Origin: Deinococcus aerophilus
GTDB lineage: Bacteria; Deinococcota; Deinococci; Deinococcales; Deinococcaceae
Length of the DNA: 64,000 bases
Direction of reading: 5' to 3'
Assembly: GCF_014647075.1 (NCBI RefSeq)
Contig: NZ_BMOM01000015.1
Span: forward strand, 1 to 64,000
Shown here: positions 50,262-59,859 of the stretch, piece by piece
Layout: each line of letters starts with the position of its first letter
Numbering within the stretch: position 1 is the stretch's first letter
Notes under the pieces: model-generated
What the model was told of the DNA's origin: nothing
Seen by the model: the letters and a program-made list of their open reading frames with translations, nothing else
Databases searched by the model: none
Made by a program: the position numbers and the translations under genes

Positions 50262-52651
50262 CCCTCGCCGTCCTGCTGCCTTTCGTGATGGCCGCGCTGT
50301 GTGCGTGGCTCGCCCGGCCGCTGGGCCGCCGGACCGGCTACCTCGCGGCCCTGGCCTTCGTGCCGGCGCTGCTGCTCGCCGCTCCGCTGGCCGGTTCCAG
50401 CGTGGAACCGGGCGGCACAGCCCTCAGCCAGAACACACCCTGGGTGCCCGAACTGGGGTTGAACCTGGTCTTCCGGGGCGACGGATTCTCGCTGCTGTTT
50501 GCCGTCCTGATCGGCGTGATCGGAACGCTGGCCTCGCTGTACTCGGTGGCCTACCTGTCGCCCCGCGAACGTTTCGGGCGCTTCTATCCCTATCTGCTCC
50601 TGTTCGGAGGTTCGATGCTCGGGCTGGTGCTCAGCGACAACCTGATCGCCCTGTTCGGCTTCTGGGAGATGACCAGCGTGACCAGCTTCCTGCTGATCGG
50701 ACTGTGGCACACCCGCAGCGAAGCGCGTGACGGAGCGGTCAAGGCCTTTCTGATCAGTGCGCTGGGCGGGCTGGGGCTGCTCGCCGCCGTGGCGCTGCTC
50801 TCGATGGCCGGCGGCAGCACCCTGCTCTCGGAGCTGGACCTGGAAGCGGTGCGCGCCTCGCCGCTGTTCGTTCCGGCGCTGCTGCTGACCCTGCTCGCGG
50901 CCTTTACCAAGAGTGCCCAGCTGCCCTTTCATCTGTGGCTGCCCACCGCCATGGAAGCGCCCACGCCGGTCTCGGCCTTTCTGCACTCGGCGACCATGGT
51001 CAAGGCAGGTGTGGTGCTGGTTGCCAAGTTCGGGCTGATCTTTGGAAGCAGCGCGCTGTGGGCGGGCATCATCGTGCCGCTGGGACTGGCGACGCTGTTC
51101 TGGGGCTCATGGCGCGCCCTGAAACAGACCGACCTCAAGGCGCTGCTCGCGTACTCCACGGTGTCGCAGCTGGGCTTGCTGATGGCGCTGTACGGCCTGG
51201 CCGACGCGGAGGGCCGCTTTGCCGCCACCACCCACCTGCTCAACCACGCGGCCTTCAAGGCGGCGCTGTTCTTCGTGGTGGGAATCATCGACCATGAAAC
51301 CGGCACGCGCGAGGTCTCCCAGCTCTCGGGGCTGCGCCGCAAGCTGCCCATCACGTTCGTGCTCGCAGGTCTGGCCGCCCTGAGCATGGCCGGATTGCCG
51401 CCGCTGGGCGGCTTTATCTCCAAGGAGCTGTTCTACGAGGCGATGCTGCACGCTGGCCCCGCCTTTATCGCCGTGGCCGTGCTGGGCAGTGCCCTGACCC
51501 TGGCCTACTCGGCGCGGCTGGTGGCCATTTTCTTCGGTTCCTACCGCGCACCCGTGGACGACGGCGGCCGGTCCCTGAAGGCGGACGTTCATGAGGCGGG
51601 ACCCGGGCTGCTGCTGCCCCCCGCGCTGCTCGCCGCCGGCGCGCTGCTGTTCGGTGTGTGGCCGCAGAGCACCGAGTGGCTGACCCGCCGGGTGGGCGCA
51701 GCGTTGGACTTCGCCGGATACGGCGGCCACCTGTACCTGTGGCACGGAGTCACGCCCGCCCTGATCGCCACGCTGATCACCTGGGCCCTGGGAGCGGCGC
51801 TGGTGTGGCAGTCGGCGCGGGTATACGCGCTGCAACTGCGCCTGGAATTGCCGATCAGTTCCAACGGCGGCTACCGGGCGCTGCTGCGCGGCCTGGGCAC
51901 CTTCGCCTCGGCCCTGATCACGCGGACGCAGGGGCTGGCACTGCCCGACCAGTTGCGAATCACGCTGGCCGCCGCCGGCCTCATGGGCGGGTACGCGGTG
52001 TGGCGCGCGCCACAGGTGTTCCAGCCGTTCGGAACGCTGCCCCCCAGCGTGCTGCCCATCGCCGTGCTGCTGGTGGCGGGGGCCATGGGCGTGCTGCTCT
52101 CGCGCAACCGCCTGACCGCCGTGATTCTCACCGGCCTGACCGGCTTCGGCAGCGCCGCCGCCTTTCTCGCCATGCGCGCTCCGGACTTGGCCCTGACCCA
52201 GCTGCTGATCGAGGCCGTGACGGTCATTCTGTTCCTGCTCGTCTTTCAGTACCTGCCCGGCATCCGCGACCTGCCGCGGCGGCGCTCGCGCTACGCCGTG
52301 GACGTGGTCCTCGCCGGGGCATCGGGGGTGGGAGCCACCCTGCTGATTCTGGCCAGCCTGCGCTTTCTGGCTCCGCCCATCTCGCCGTACTACCTGGAAA
52401 ATGCCTATAAAGGTGGCGGCGGCAAGAACGTGGTGAACGTGATTCTGGTGGACTTCCGGGGCTTTGACACCCTGGGCGAGATCGTGGTGGTGGCGGTGGT
52501 GGCCCTGGCGGTGGGCAGCCTGGTGCGCCTGGGCCGCCGGGGACGCGCCCCCACCGAGACCGATACCGACCGGCAGTCGCCGAACCGGACCATCCCCGTT
52601 CGCCCCATCAACAATCAGCCCTCCCCCACCGATCAGGAGGTGCGCCGGTAA
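50258..52651 (+). CDS. mrpA: Multisubunit cation/proton antiporter subunit MrpA
   Basis: 797 residues. NuoL-like core with LFGFWEMTSVTSFLLIG, the TM7-TM8 region AFTKSAQLPFHLWLPTAMEAPTPVSAFLHSATMVKAG, and LKALLAYSTVSQLGLLM; the C-terminal 200 residues carry the MbhD/MbhE-like extension (DLALTQLLIEAVTVILFLLVFQ). With MrpB-G it forms an Na+/H+ antiporter for pH and salt tolerance. First gene of a complete seven-gene operon in the standard order. Confidence 0.94.
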   Translation: MTLAVLLPFVMAALCAWLARPLGRRTGYLAALAFVPALLLAAPLAGSSVEPGGTALSQNTPWVPELGLNLVFRGDGFSLLFAVLIGVIGTLASLYSVAYLSPRERFGRFYPYLLLFGGSMLGLVLSDNLIALFGFWEMTSVTSFLLIGLWHTRSEARDGAVKAFLISALGGLGLLAAVALLSMAGGSTLLSELDLEAVRASPLFVPALLLTLLAAFTKSAQLPFHLWLPTAMEAPTPVSAFLHSATMVKAGVVLVAKFGLIFGSSALWAGIIVPLGLATLFWGSWRALKQTDLKALLAYSTVSQLGLLMALYGLADAEGRFAATTHLLNHAAFKAALFFVVGIIDHETGTREVSQLSGLRRKLPITFVLAGLAALSMAGLPPLGGFISKELFYEAMLHAGPAFIAVAVLGSALTLAYSARLVAIFFGSYRAPVDDGGRSLKADVHEAGPGLLLPPALLAAGALLFGVWPQSTEWLTRRVGAALDFAGYGGHLYLWHGVTPALIATLITWALGAALVWQSARVYALQLRLELPISSNGGYRALLRGLGTFASALITRTQGLALPDQLRITLAAAGLMGGYAVWRAPQVFQPFGTLPPSVLPIAVLLVAGAMGVLLSRNRLTAVILTGLTGFGSAAAFLAMRAPDLALTQLLIEAVTVILFLLVFQYLPGIRDLPRRRSRYAVDVVLAGASGVGATLLILASLRFLAPPISPYYLENAYKGGGGKNVVNVILVDFRGFDTLGEIVVVAVVALAVGSLVRLGRRGRAPTETDTDRQSPNRTIPVRPINNQPSPTDQEVRR

Positions 52652-53148
52652 TGCCCAAACGTTCCCGACCGACCCACCCGTCCCGTCCCGCCCCGCCCCG
52701 GCCCGGCGACCTGCTGCTTCACGATCCCATCCTGAGAACCATCAGCCGGGCGGCCTTTGCCCTGGTGATGCTGTTCGCGCTGCTGCTGCTGTGGCGCGGG
52801 CACAACGCGCCGGGTGGGGGCTTCATCGCGGGCCTGATGACCGTGTGCGCGCTGATCCTGCACCGCATTGCCAACAACCAAAGCGCCCTGCGTCTCAATC
52901 CGGCCAAGCTGGTTCCCTGGGGGCTGGCCCTGTCGCTGACCACCGGCCTGGTCCCCTACCTGCTGGGCCTGCCTTTCCTGAAAAGCGATTACGGCTACGT
53001 CACCACTGCTCTGACGGGCGAGTTCGAGTGGGCGACCGCCCTGTTCTTCGACCTGGGGGTCTACCTCGTGGTGGTGGGCGCGGGGCTGTCGCTGGCCTAC
53101 GCCCTGATCGACGTCCAGCCGAACGAGCGGGTGGAGGGAGACGGATGA
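52651..53148 (+). CDS. mrpB: Mrp antiporter subunit B
   Basis: 165 residues with four helices. MrpB signature LLLHDPILRTISRAAFALVMLFALLLLWRGHNAPGGGFIAGLM, then the hydrophobic core ending GVYLVVVGAGLSLAYALID. Its ATG overlaps the mrpA stop (TAATG), so translation is coupled. In some species this domain is fused to MrpA; here it is separate. Confidence 0.92.
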   Translation: MPKRSRPTHPSRPAPPRPGDLLLHDPILRTISRAAFALVMLFALLLLWRGHNAPGGGFIAGLMTVCALILHRIANNQSALRLNPAKLVPWGLALSLTTGLVPYLLGLPFLKSDYGYVTTALTGEFEWATALFFDLGVYLVVVGAGLSLAYALIDVQPNERVEGDG

Positions 53149-53263
53149 GGAGCGCAGCATGGCGGCAGAACGTGGATGCGGAGCAGAGAAAGGCGGTCCC
53201 CTGCCGTGTTTCACGCCCTCTCCCCTGCCCACCCGGAGTTCCCGCTCCCCCGGAGGCCCTGTA

Positions 53264-53683
53264 ATGGAATCGTTGTTTGCTGTCCTCGTCGGCGTGCTGG
53301 TGGCGGCCGGCGTGTTTTTGCTGCTGTCGCGCACCATCATCCGGGTGGTGCTGGGGCTCGCCTTCATCGCTTACGGGGTGAATCTGGCGATTCTGACCGT
53401 GGCGGGTCTGCGCGACGAGGCTCCGCCGCTGCTGACCCTGGCCGGCCCCTACGTGGACCCGCTGCCGCAGGCCCTGGTCCTGACCGCCATCGTGATCGGC
53501 TTCGGCACCACGGCGCTGCTGCTCACGGTGGCGCTGCGGGCCTATCAGGTTGCCGGGCACGACGATGTGGAGGCCTTCGGCGACGGCCTGGCCCGCAACC
53601 CCGACGCCCCCGACGGCCAGTACGCCGACCCCGAACACCTCAGTCCCGACCAGCCGGAAGCCGATCATGAGGCCCGGTCATGA
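53264..53683 (+). CDS. mrpC: Mrp antiporter subunit C (NuoK-like)
   Basis: 139 residues from ATG 53264 with GGAGG upstream; the frame extends 35 codons further without homology. NuoK-type subunit with three helices (TIIRVVLGLAFIAYGVNLAILTVAGL) and DPLPQALVLTAIVIGFGTTALLL. The acidic C-terminal tail of 45 residues is typical. A 115-base gap separates it from mrpB, the longest in the operon. Confidence 0.93.
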   Translation: MESLFAVLVGVLVAAGVFLLLSRTIIRVVLGLAFIAYGVNLAILTVAGLRDEAPPLLTLAGPYVDPLPQALVLTAIVIGFGTTALLLTVALRAYQVAGHDDVEAFGDGLARNPDAPDGQYADPEHLSPDQPEADHEARS

Positions 53684-55263
53684 GCGGCATCATGCTCTCC
53701 GCGCTGCCGCTGGCCCCGATCCTGACGCCGCTGGGCCTGGGCGTGCTGCTGCTCGCTCCCATGCGGCGTGGGTGGCAGGTGGCCGTGGCCCTGGCCTCGG
53801 CAGTGCTGACGCTGCTGTTCGGGCTGAGTCTGCTCGGCGTTACCGCAGGCGGCGCGGTGCTGGTCAGCGAGCTGGGCGGCTGGCCGGCGCCCTTTGGCAT
53901 CGTCATGACCGCCGACCGTCTGGGATCGTTCATGAGCGTTCTGGCCGCCGGGTGCGGGGTGTTCACGGTGTGGCTGATGGCCGCGCGGCCCGACCCGGTT
54001 CGTGAGAAGCACCATTCCTTCGCGCTGACCTCGTTCCTGTTCGCGGGGGTGCAGCTGTCCTTCCTGACCGGCGACCTGTTCAACCTGTTCGTGGCCTTCG
54101 AGGTCATGCTGGTCGCCAGCTACGCTCTGGCCGTGCTCGGCTCCACCCGCGAGCAACTGCGCGAGGGTTTCCGATACATCGTGATGAACCTGTCGGCCTC
54201 GGCGCTGCTGGTGGTCGCCTGCGGGCTGGCCTACGGCACGCTGGGCACGCTGAACTTCGCGCACCTCGCGCAGCGCAGCGCGGCGCTGGGACCGAACGCC
54301 ACCGTCACCGCCGTGGGCGTGCTGCTCCTGATCGTCTTCGCGGCCAAGGGAGCGCTGTTTCCGCTGGGCTTCTGGCTGCCGGGCACCTATCCGGCGCTGC
54401 CCCACGCCACCGGCGCGTTCTTCGCCGCAGTGCTCACCAAGGTGGGTCTGTACGCCCTGATCCGGGTCTTCACCACCGTCTTTAACCAGGACCCGGACCT
54501 GCCCAACACGCTGCTGCTGATCCTGGGAGCCGTGACCATGCTGTACGGCGCGCTGGGGGCCCTCAGCCAGCGCGAGTGGCGGCGCATCCTGTCGTTCACG
54601 GTGGTCGGCTCGGTGGGCTACCTGGCTTTTGGGCTGGGGCTGGGCACGCCCGGCGCGCTGCGGGCCAGCTTGGCGTACCTGGCGGTCAGCGTGGCCGTGA
54701 CCCTGGCGCTGTTCCTGATCGCCGCCGTGGCCGAGCAGGCGGGCCGCAGCCGCCTGGTGCGGACGCGCGGCTTTATCGATGTGTTGCCGCTGCTCGCCGC
54801 GTGCTTTTTGCTGTGTGCGCTCACCGTGGCGGGCCTGCCGCCCACGGCGGGCTTCGTGGCCAAATATGGCCTGGTGCGTGCCGGGCTGGAACAGGGCTCC
54901 GTCCTGGCCGGGGTGGCCGTGGGAAGCGCGCTGCTGTCGAGCCTGATCACGCTGTACGCCCTGCTGAACGTGTGGCGGGGCTTTTTCTGGGGCCGCCGCC
55001 CCCGCGAGAATCCGGTGGGGGCTGTGCCGTGGGCCGAGCGCCTGCCCGCCTATCTGGCCTCGGCGCTGGTGGCCGCGCTGGCCGTGTTCGCCGGGCCACT
55101 GCTGGGCTACGCCGGGGCCACCGCCGACGAACTGAAGAACAACACCCGCTATATCCTGGGCGTGCTGGGGAGCCGGCCGGTGGACCTGCCCGCCCGCCCC
55201 AAGGGAGACGAGGTGCAGCAGCCCAAGGACGGCCACACCCCGCTTCCGGAGGGACCGCCATGA
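53680..55263 (+). CDS. mrpD: Mrp antiporter subunit D
   Basis: 527 residues, NuoN/NuoM-like with about 14 helices. Key charged residues are in LFNLFVAFEVMLVASYAL and FAAKGALFPLGFWLPGTYPALPHATGAFFAAVLTKVG, with YGALGALSQREWRRILSFTVVG later. Antiporter-like proton or sodium channel subunit. Overlaps mrpC (ATGA). Confidence 0.94.
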   Translation: MSGIMLSALPLAPILTPLGLGVLLLAPMRRGWQVAVALASAVLTLLFGLSLLGVTAGGAVLVSELGGWPAPFGIVMTADRLGSFMSVLAAGCGVFTVWLMAARPDPVREKHHSFALTSFLFAGVQLSFLTGDLFNLFVAFEVMLVASYALAVLGSTREQLREGFRYIVMNLSASALLVVACGLAYGTLGTLNFAHLAQRSAALGPNATVTAVGVLLLIVFAAKGALFPLGFWLPGTYPALPHATGAFFAAVLTKVGLYALIRVFTTVFNQDPDLPNTLLLILGAVTMLYGALGALSQREWRRILSFTVVGSVGYLAFGLGLGTPGALRASLAYLAVSVAVTLALFLIAAVAEQAGRSRLVRTRGFIDVLPLLAACFLLCALTVAGLPPTAGFVAKYGLVRAGLEQGSVLAGVAVGSALLSSLITLYALLNVWRGFFWGRRPRENPVGAVPWAERLPAYLASALVAALAVFAGPLLGYAGATADELKNNTRYILGVLGSRPVDLPARPKGDEVQQPKDGHTPLPEGPP

Positions 55264-55757
55264 GGGGCCTGGCCCTGAACATCCTGCTCGCCCTGGTCTG
55301 GACGCTGTTCGTGGGGGAATTCAGCCTGCGCGAGCTGGCGGTCGGCTTTCTGCTGGGCTTCCTGATCCTGAGCGTGTTTCCACTGTCGCTGGGCACCGGC
55401 GGGTATGTCCAGCGCGCGCTGGCCGCCGTGCGTTTCGCGGGGTTCTTCGCGCGCGAGCTGACGGTGGCGAACGTGCAGGTCGCGCTGTTCGCGCTGCGCC
55501 GTCACCCCCCGCTGCATCCCATGATCGTCGCCTATCCGCTGCGGCTGCGCGGCGACAGTGCCCAGACGCTGCTCGCCGCCACCATCACCCTGATGCCCGG
55601 CTCGGTGGCGATGGGCTTCAATCCCGAGCGCACCGTGCTGTATGCCCACACCATCGGCCTGAACAGTGCGCGCGCCGCCCGCGCCAGCGTCCGCAAGGTC
55701 GAGGACGCCCTGCTGCCGCTGTATGGCCAGAGCGCCGCCCCGGAGGAGTCCGCATGA
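55260..55757 (+). CDS. mrpE: Mrp antiporter subunit E
   Basis: 165 residues. Two N-terminal helices, the ANVQVALFALRR segment and the MrpE signature LLAATITLMPGSVAMGF. Overlaps mrpD (ATGA) and mrpF (ATGA). Needed for assembly of the antiporter complex. Confidence 0.92.
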   Translation: MRGLALNILLALVWTLFVGEFSLRELAVGFLLGFLILSVFPLSLGTGGYVQRALAAVRFAGFFARELTVANVQVALFALRRHPPLHPMIVAYPLRLRGDSAQTLLAATITLMPGSVAMGFNPERTVLYAHTIGLNSARAARASVRKVEDALLPLYGQSAAPEESA

Positions 55758-56014
55758 TCATCAACCTGGCCCTGGGCATCGTCACGCTGTCGGTTCTGCT
55801 CGTCACGGTGCGCGTGCTGCGCGGCCCCAGCTGGGGCGACCGCATCATGGCCTTTGACTTTCTGAGCGTGAATCTGGTCGTGCTGATTGCGCTGATCGCC
55901 GTCAAGACCCGCCTGATCGTGATGCTCGACGCCGCGCTGGTCCTGAGCCTGCTGGGATTTCTGAGCACCGTGGCGCTGACCCGCTACCTGCTGCTCGGCC
56001 GGGTGATGAAGTGA
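55754..56014 (+). CDS. mrpF: Mrp antiporter subunit F
   Basis: 86 residues, three helices. Signature LRGPSWGDRIMAFDFLSVNLVVLIAL. Overlaps mrpE by four bases. Small membrane subunit of the antiporter. Confidence 0.92.
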   Translation: MIINLALGIVTLSVLLVTVRVLRGPSWGDRIMAFDFLSVNLVVLIALIAVKTRLIVMLDAALVLSLLGFLSTVALTRYLLLGRVMK

Positions 56015-56048
56015 GCGGGCCTGAGCGCGGGCCGGGCCGGGGGGCCGC

Positions 56049-56423
56049 ATGAACGACTTCGTGCCTGCCCGCGACATTCCTATTCTGCTGGGCGCCTTTT
56101 TCGTGCTGTCGGCCGCCATCGGGCTGATGCGCTTTCCGGACCTGTACTCGCGGCTGCACGCGAGCAGCAAGCTGGTCACGCTGGGGTCGGCCGGCATCTT
56201 TCTGGGGGTGGCACTGGAGTTCGCCCAGACCGAGGCGCTGACCCGCTTGATCGCTGTGTTGCTCTTTCAGTTTCTGACCACTCCGCTGAGCGCCTACCTG
56301 ATCGCGCAGGCCGCCTACCTGCGTGGGCTCCGGCCCCTGCTGGAAGGACCCGACGAGTGGCAGGCGCTGGGCAAGGCTGCCCTGCTGGACACCGACCCGA
56401 ACGGAGCGCCGCCAGAACGCTGA
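56049..56423 (+). CDS. mrpG: Mrp antiporter subunit G
   Basis: 124 residues, three helices. Signature GLMRFPDLYSRLHASSKLVTLGSAGIFLG and FQFLTTPLSAYLIAQAAYLRG. Starts 34 bases after mrpF and is the last gene of the operon, ending seven bases from the convergent small gene. Confidence 0.92.
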   Translation: MNDFVPARDIPILLGAFFVLSAAIGLMRFPDLYSRLHASSKLVTLGSAGIFLGVALEFAQTEALTRLIAVLLFQFLTTPLSAYLIAQAAYLRGLRPLLEGPDEWQALGKAALLDTDPNGAPPER

Positions 56424-56430
56424 ACAGCTC

Positions 56431-56757
56431 CTAGGCTCCGGCGTGCTCCTCATCAATCCGGCGCAGCTTTTCCATGCGGGTTGCCAGCTCACCCAATTCC
56501 AGGGCGCGCAGGGCCTTGACCGTGCGGCCCAGGCCTGCTCCATCAATGCGGTTCTGGTTCCAGCCCGCGATCAGCATGGCGCATCCCTGCAGGGCGTCTC
56601 CCACCGTTTCCTTGTGGAACATGGCGGCCAGGTTGCCCGCCTGCGCGGGCCGAGTGGCCTGCACCTGTGCCTGAACATCGAGGACCACCTGCATGAATAC
56701 CTGATCCAGCCGCGCGCGGTCGTCGGGGGCGATGGACTTGTCTGCTTCTCGGGTCAT
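56431..56757 (-). CDS. Conserved-looking hypothetical protein
   Basis: 108 residues from ATG 56757, with TACACT seven bases upstream; the frame extends 67 codons further into non-coding sequence. Hydrophilic and helical (DDRARLDQVFMQVVLDVQAQVQATR, then KALRALELGELATRMEKLRRIDEE). No signal peptide and no family recognised. The promoter is the main evidence that it is expressed. Confidence 0.6.
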   Translation of the reverse strand: MTREADKSIAPDDRARLDQVFMQVVLDVQAQVQATRPAQAGNLAAMFHKETVGDALQGCAMLIAGWNQNRIDGAGLGRTVKALRALELGELATRMEKLRRIDEEHAGA

Positions 56758-56764
56758 GGCGGGT

Positions 56765-56770
56765 AGTGTA
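56765..56770 (-). promoter_or_regulatory. Leaderless-type -10 element (TACACT)
   Basis: TACACT on the minus strand ends seven bases before the ATG at 56757. Confidence 0.5.
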
Positions 56771-56924
56771 CGGCCTGCTTTTCGCCCGGAACCCAGCACA
56801 GCACCCCGGGGCGGCCTGCTGCCGGCACACGGCCGGAGCCTCCCCCGCGCCGGTTTCTTTGCTTCACTGGGCCAGCGCTCCGCCTTAGTTCGCTCACTTG
56901 ACAAACCAAACAGCGAAGCGCAGC

Positions 56925-58367
56925 ATGAGCAGTACCACCCTTCGTCCTCACAATTCACTGCGCCGCCCGCACTGCCGACCCGAGCCCTTTTGTCCCCGTG
57001 GCCCCCTTCTGCTGTTCCCGAGGTCTCCCCTGTCCCGTTCCCCGCACACCGACACGCTGGATCTTGCGGCCATCCGCACGCGGCATACGCTGCTGCTGCT
57101 GCGGCGGCTGTGGGATGGCGAGTGCGCCCGGGTGGACATCGCCCGCGAGCTGGGGCTGTCGCGCAGCGCCATCGGTAACATCGTGGCCGAACTGCTGGGC
57201 GCGGGGCTGGTGCAGGAGGGAGGCCGCCGGGAGGACGGCAGCGTGGGCCGCCGCGCCACGTTGCTGCGCCTGAATGCCCGCGCCGCCGCGCTGATTGCCG
57301 TTGATCTGGGGGCCAGCCACGCCCGGGTAGATGTGCTGGACCTGCGCTGCCGCAGCCTGGCGACCCGCAGCCGCCCGCACGACATCACCCGGGGGCCGCA
57401 GGCCACCTATGCGCTGCTCGCCGAACTCGCCGCGGAGGTGATGGCCGAGGCCGGGGTTGGGGCCGCGGGAGCCGCACTGGTGGGAGTGGGCGTGCCCGGC
57501 CCGGTGGACCACGGCACCGGCCGGGTGGTGCAGCCGCCCAACATGCCCGGCTGGGACGGCGAGAACGTGGGCGAGGGCCTGCGCCGGGTTCTCGGCATTC
57601 CCACGCTGGTGGACAACGACGCCAACCTGGGCGCGCTGGCCGAGGCCCGGTTCGGAACCCACCCGGGCCTGAGCGACCTGATCTACATCAAGGCGGCCAC
57701 CGGCATCGGCGCGGGCATCCTGCTGGGCGGGCAACTGCACCGCGGCGTCCGCGGCGGGGCCGGCGAGATCGGGCACATCAGCATCAACGAACACGGACCG
57801 GTGGGCCGCAGCGGCACTCCCGGCAGTCTGGAAAGCTACGCCGCGGCCCAGGTGCTGCCGGCCCTCGCCGAACGCCTGCGCGCCGCCGGACACGCGACGG
57901 ACCTGTCCGCGCCGGTGACCCTGAGCGACCTGCTGGTCCACGCCGGCAGCGATCCGCTGGCCCAGACCGTGTGGCAGGAAACCGGACACCACTTGGGGGT
58001 GGCAGTCAGCACCCTGCTGAACCTCTTCAATCCCCAGGCCGTGGTGATCGGGGGCCGGCTGGCACAGGCCGGCGAGGTCTTTCTGGACGCCATCCAGACC
58101 AGCGCGTGGGCCCGCACCATGCGCATCAACGCCGACCGCACGTGCATTGCGCTGGGCACCCTGGGCAGCGAGGTCGGCGTGCTGGGAGCGGGGGCCATGA
58201 TGCTCGACCACCTGCTCACGCCGCGGGGGCTGCCCCTCCTGTACCGCATCGCCCGGAACGCCGGAGCGCTGGACGGTCCAGTGGCCCCGGTCTCGGGCGG
58301 CGCGGCGCCCACCCCCATCCGCGAGGGGGCGGCGAGCCGCGCGCCGCCCCCGCCGGGCCTCCTCTAA
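56925..58367 (+). CDS. ROK family transcriptional regulator (NagC/XylR-like), zinc site lost
   Basis: 480 residues from ATG 56925; TTG 56898 is an alternative and overlaps a TTGACA. An unusual N-terminal extension of about 45 residues precedes a winged helix ([26 protein letters not shown]), then the ROK ATPase-like fold with [26 protein letters not shown] and [15 protein letters not shown]. The region that normally binds zinc (C-x-C-G-x2-G-C) reads [13 protein letters not shown], so all three cysteines are absent. A Pro/Ala-rich tail of about 45 residues ends the protein. Probably controls the adjacent sugar transporter. Confidence 0.85.
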   Translation: MSSTTLRPHNSLRRPHCRPEPFCPRGPLLLFPRSPLSRSPHTDTLDLAAIRTRHTLLLLRRLWDGECARVDIARELGLSRSAIGNIVAELLGAGLVQEGGRREDGSVGRRATLLRLNARAAALIAVDLGASHARVDVLDLRCRSLATRSRPHDITRGPQATYALLAELAAEVMAEAGVGAAGAALVGVGVPGPVDHGTGRVVQPPNMPGWDGENVGEGLRRVLGIPTLVDNDANLGALAEARFGTHPGLSDLIYIKAATGIGAGILLGGQLHRGVRGGAGEIGHISINEHGPVGRSGTPGSLESYAAAQVLPALAERLRAAGHATDLSAPVTLSDLLVHAGSDPLAQTVWQETGHHLGVAVSTLLNLFNPQAVVIGGRLAQAGEVFLDAIQTSAWARTMRINADRTCIALGTLGSEVGVLGAGAMMLDHLLTPRGLPLLYRIARNAGALDGPVAPVSGGAAPTPIREGAASRAPPPPGLL

Positions 58368-58388
58368 CCCGGCCCCCGGCCCTTCCCG

Positions 58389-58394
58389 TTAAAC
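58389..58394 (+). promoter_or_regulatory. Candidate -10 element (TAAACT) of the sugar-binding protein gene
   Basis: TAAACT 45 bases before ATG 58439, in a short gap after the ROK gene, giving a leader that carries the GGAGG ribosome binding site. Confidence 0.4.
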
Positions 58395-58438
58395 TTGTAG
58401 TCAAACACACAGATCACCCCTTTCTCTGTGGAGGAATC

Positions 58439-59674
58439 ATGAAAAAAGCCCTGCTGATCGTCGCCGCCCTCGCCACCACGTCCAGCGCCCTGGCCGCTGG
58501 AAAGCTGGAGATCTTCTCGTGGTGGTCCGGAGATGAAGGTCCCGCCCTGGAAGCCCTGATCAAGCTGTACAAGCAGAAGTACCCCAGCGTGACCGTGGAC
58601 AACGCCACCGTGTCGGGCGGTGCGGGCACCAACGCCAAGGCGGTGCTCAAGACCCGCATGCTGGGCGGCACGCCCCCCGATTCCTTCCAGGCGCACGCCG
58701 GGCAGGAACTCATCGGCACCTGGGTCGTCGCCAACCGCATGGAGGACCTGAGCAGCCTGTTTCAGTCCGAGGGGTGGAACAAGGTCTTCCCCGCCGACGT
58801 GGTCAAGCTGATCTCGACCGATAAGGGCATCTGGAGCGTGCCGGTCAACGTTCACCGCAGCAACGTGCTGTGGTACAACCCCGCCAAGCTCAAGGAATGG
58901 GGCGTGTCCGTGCCCAAGACCTGGCCGGAATTCCTGAGCACCTGCGCGACCCTCAAGTCCAAGGGCGTGGCCGCGCCGCTGGTCGTGGGCGAGAACTGGA
59001 CCCAGCAGCACCTGTGGGAAAACGTGATGGTCGGCACGCTGGGGGCCCAGAACTGGGAGAACCTGTGGAACGGCAAGCTCAAGTTCACCGATCCCAAAGT
59101 GGTGGCGGCGTTCACCACCTTCAACAAGGTCATGGACTGCGCCAACAAGGACGCCTCGGGCCTGAGCTGGCAGCAGGCCAGTGACCGCGTCGTCAGCGGC
59201 CAGAGTGCCTTCAACGTCATGGGCGACTGGGCGGCCGGGTACTTCACCACCACCAAGAAACTGGAACCCGGCAAGGGCTTCGGCTGGGCCACCGCTCCCG
59301 GCACGGCCAAGACCTTCGTGATGCTCGCGGATTCCTTCGGGCTGCCCAAGGGGGCCAAGGACCGCGCCGAGGCCATCGCGTGGCTCAAGGTCCTGGGCAG
59401 CAAGCAGGGCCAGGACACCTTCAACCCCCTCAAGGGCAGCATCGCCGCGCGCACCGACAGCGACCTGAGCAAGTACAACACCTACTCGCGCAGCGCGGCC
59501 ACCGACTGGAAGAACAGCAAGATCGTGGGCTCCATGGCCCACGGCGCGGTCGCCCCCGAGAGCTTTACCAGCGCCTTCGGGGCCGTGATTGACCAGCTGG
59601 TCGCCACCAAGAACAGCGCCGGAGCAGCGGCGGCGGCCCAGCAGCTGGCCACCCGCGCCGGCATCGGCAAGTAA
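58439..59674 (+). CDS. Glucose/mannose-type ABC sugar-binding protein
   Basis: 411 residues from ATG 58439 with GGAGG; the frame extends upstream through the ROK gene and is not used. Signal peptide ([18 protein letters not shown]), then [27 protein letters not shown], a pattern of Thermus/Deinococcus glucose-mannose binding proteins, and [12 protein letters not shown] in the second lobe. No lipobox. Delivers sugar to the two permeases downstream. Confidence 0.9.
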   Translation: MKKALLIVAALATTSSALAAGKLEIFSWWSGDEGPALEALIKLYKQKYPSVTVDNATVSGGAGTNAKAVLKTRMLGGTPPDSFQAHAGQELIGTWVVANRMEDLSSLFQSEGWNKVFPADVVKLISTDKGIWSVPVNVHRSNVLWYNPAKLKEWGVSVPKTWPEFLSTCATLKSKGVAAPLVVGENWTQQHLWENVMVGTLGAQNWENLWNGKLKFTDPKVVAAFTTFNKVMDCANKDASGLSWQQASDRVVSGQSAFNVMGDWAAGYFTTTKKLEPGKGFGWATAPGTAKTFVMLADSFGLPKGAKDRAEAIAWLKVLGSKQGQDTFNPLKGSIAARTDSDLSKYNTYSRSAATDWKNSKIVGSMAHGAVAPESFTSAFGAVIDQLVATKNSAGAAAAAQQLATRAGIGK

Positions 59675-59859
59675 GTCCAGGCCGCGAACCCGGGGGCCGG
59701 ACGTGGATCGTGGAATCACGGTCGGCGTTCTGCCCCCTCTTCCTTGTCCCCCTCGTCGCCTTGTCCCCCGCCGCCCCTCAGCACAGGGCACACATCAGGG
59801 ACCCGGGCACGCCGCCCCCCGACGCCTCATCCTTCACGCTCCAGCAAAGGAGGCCCCCC

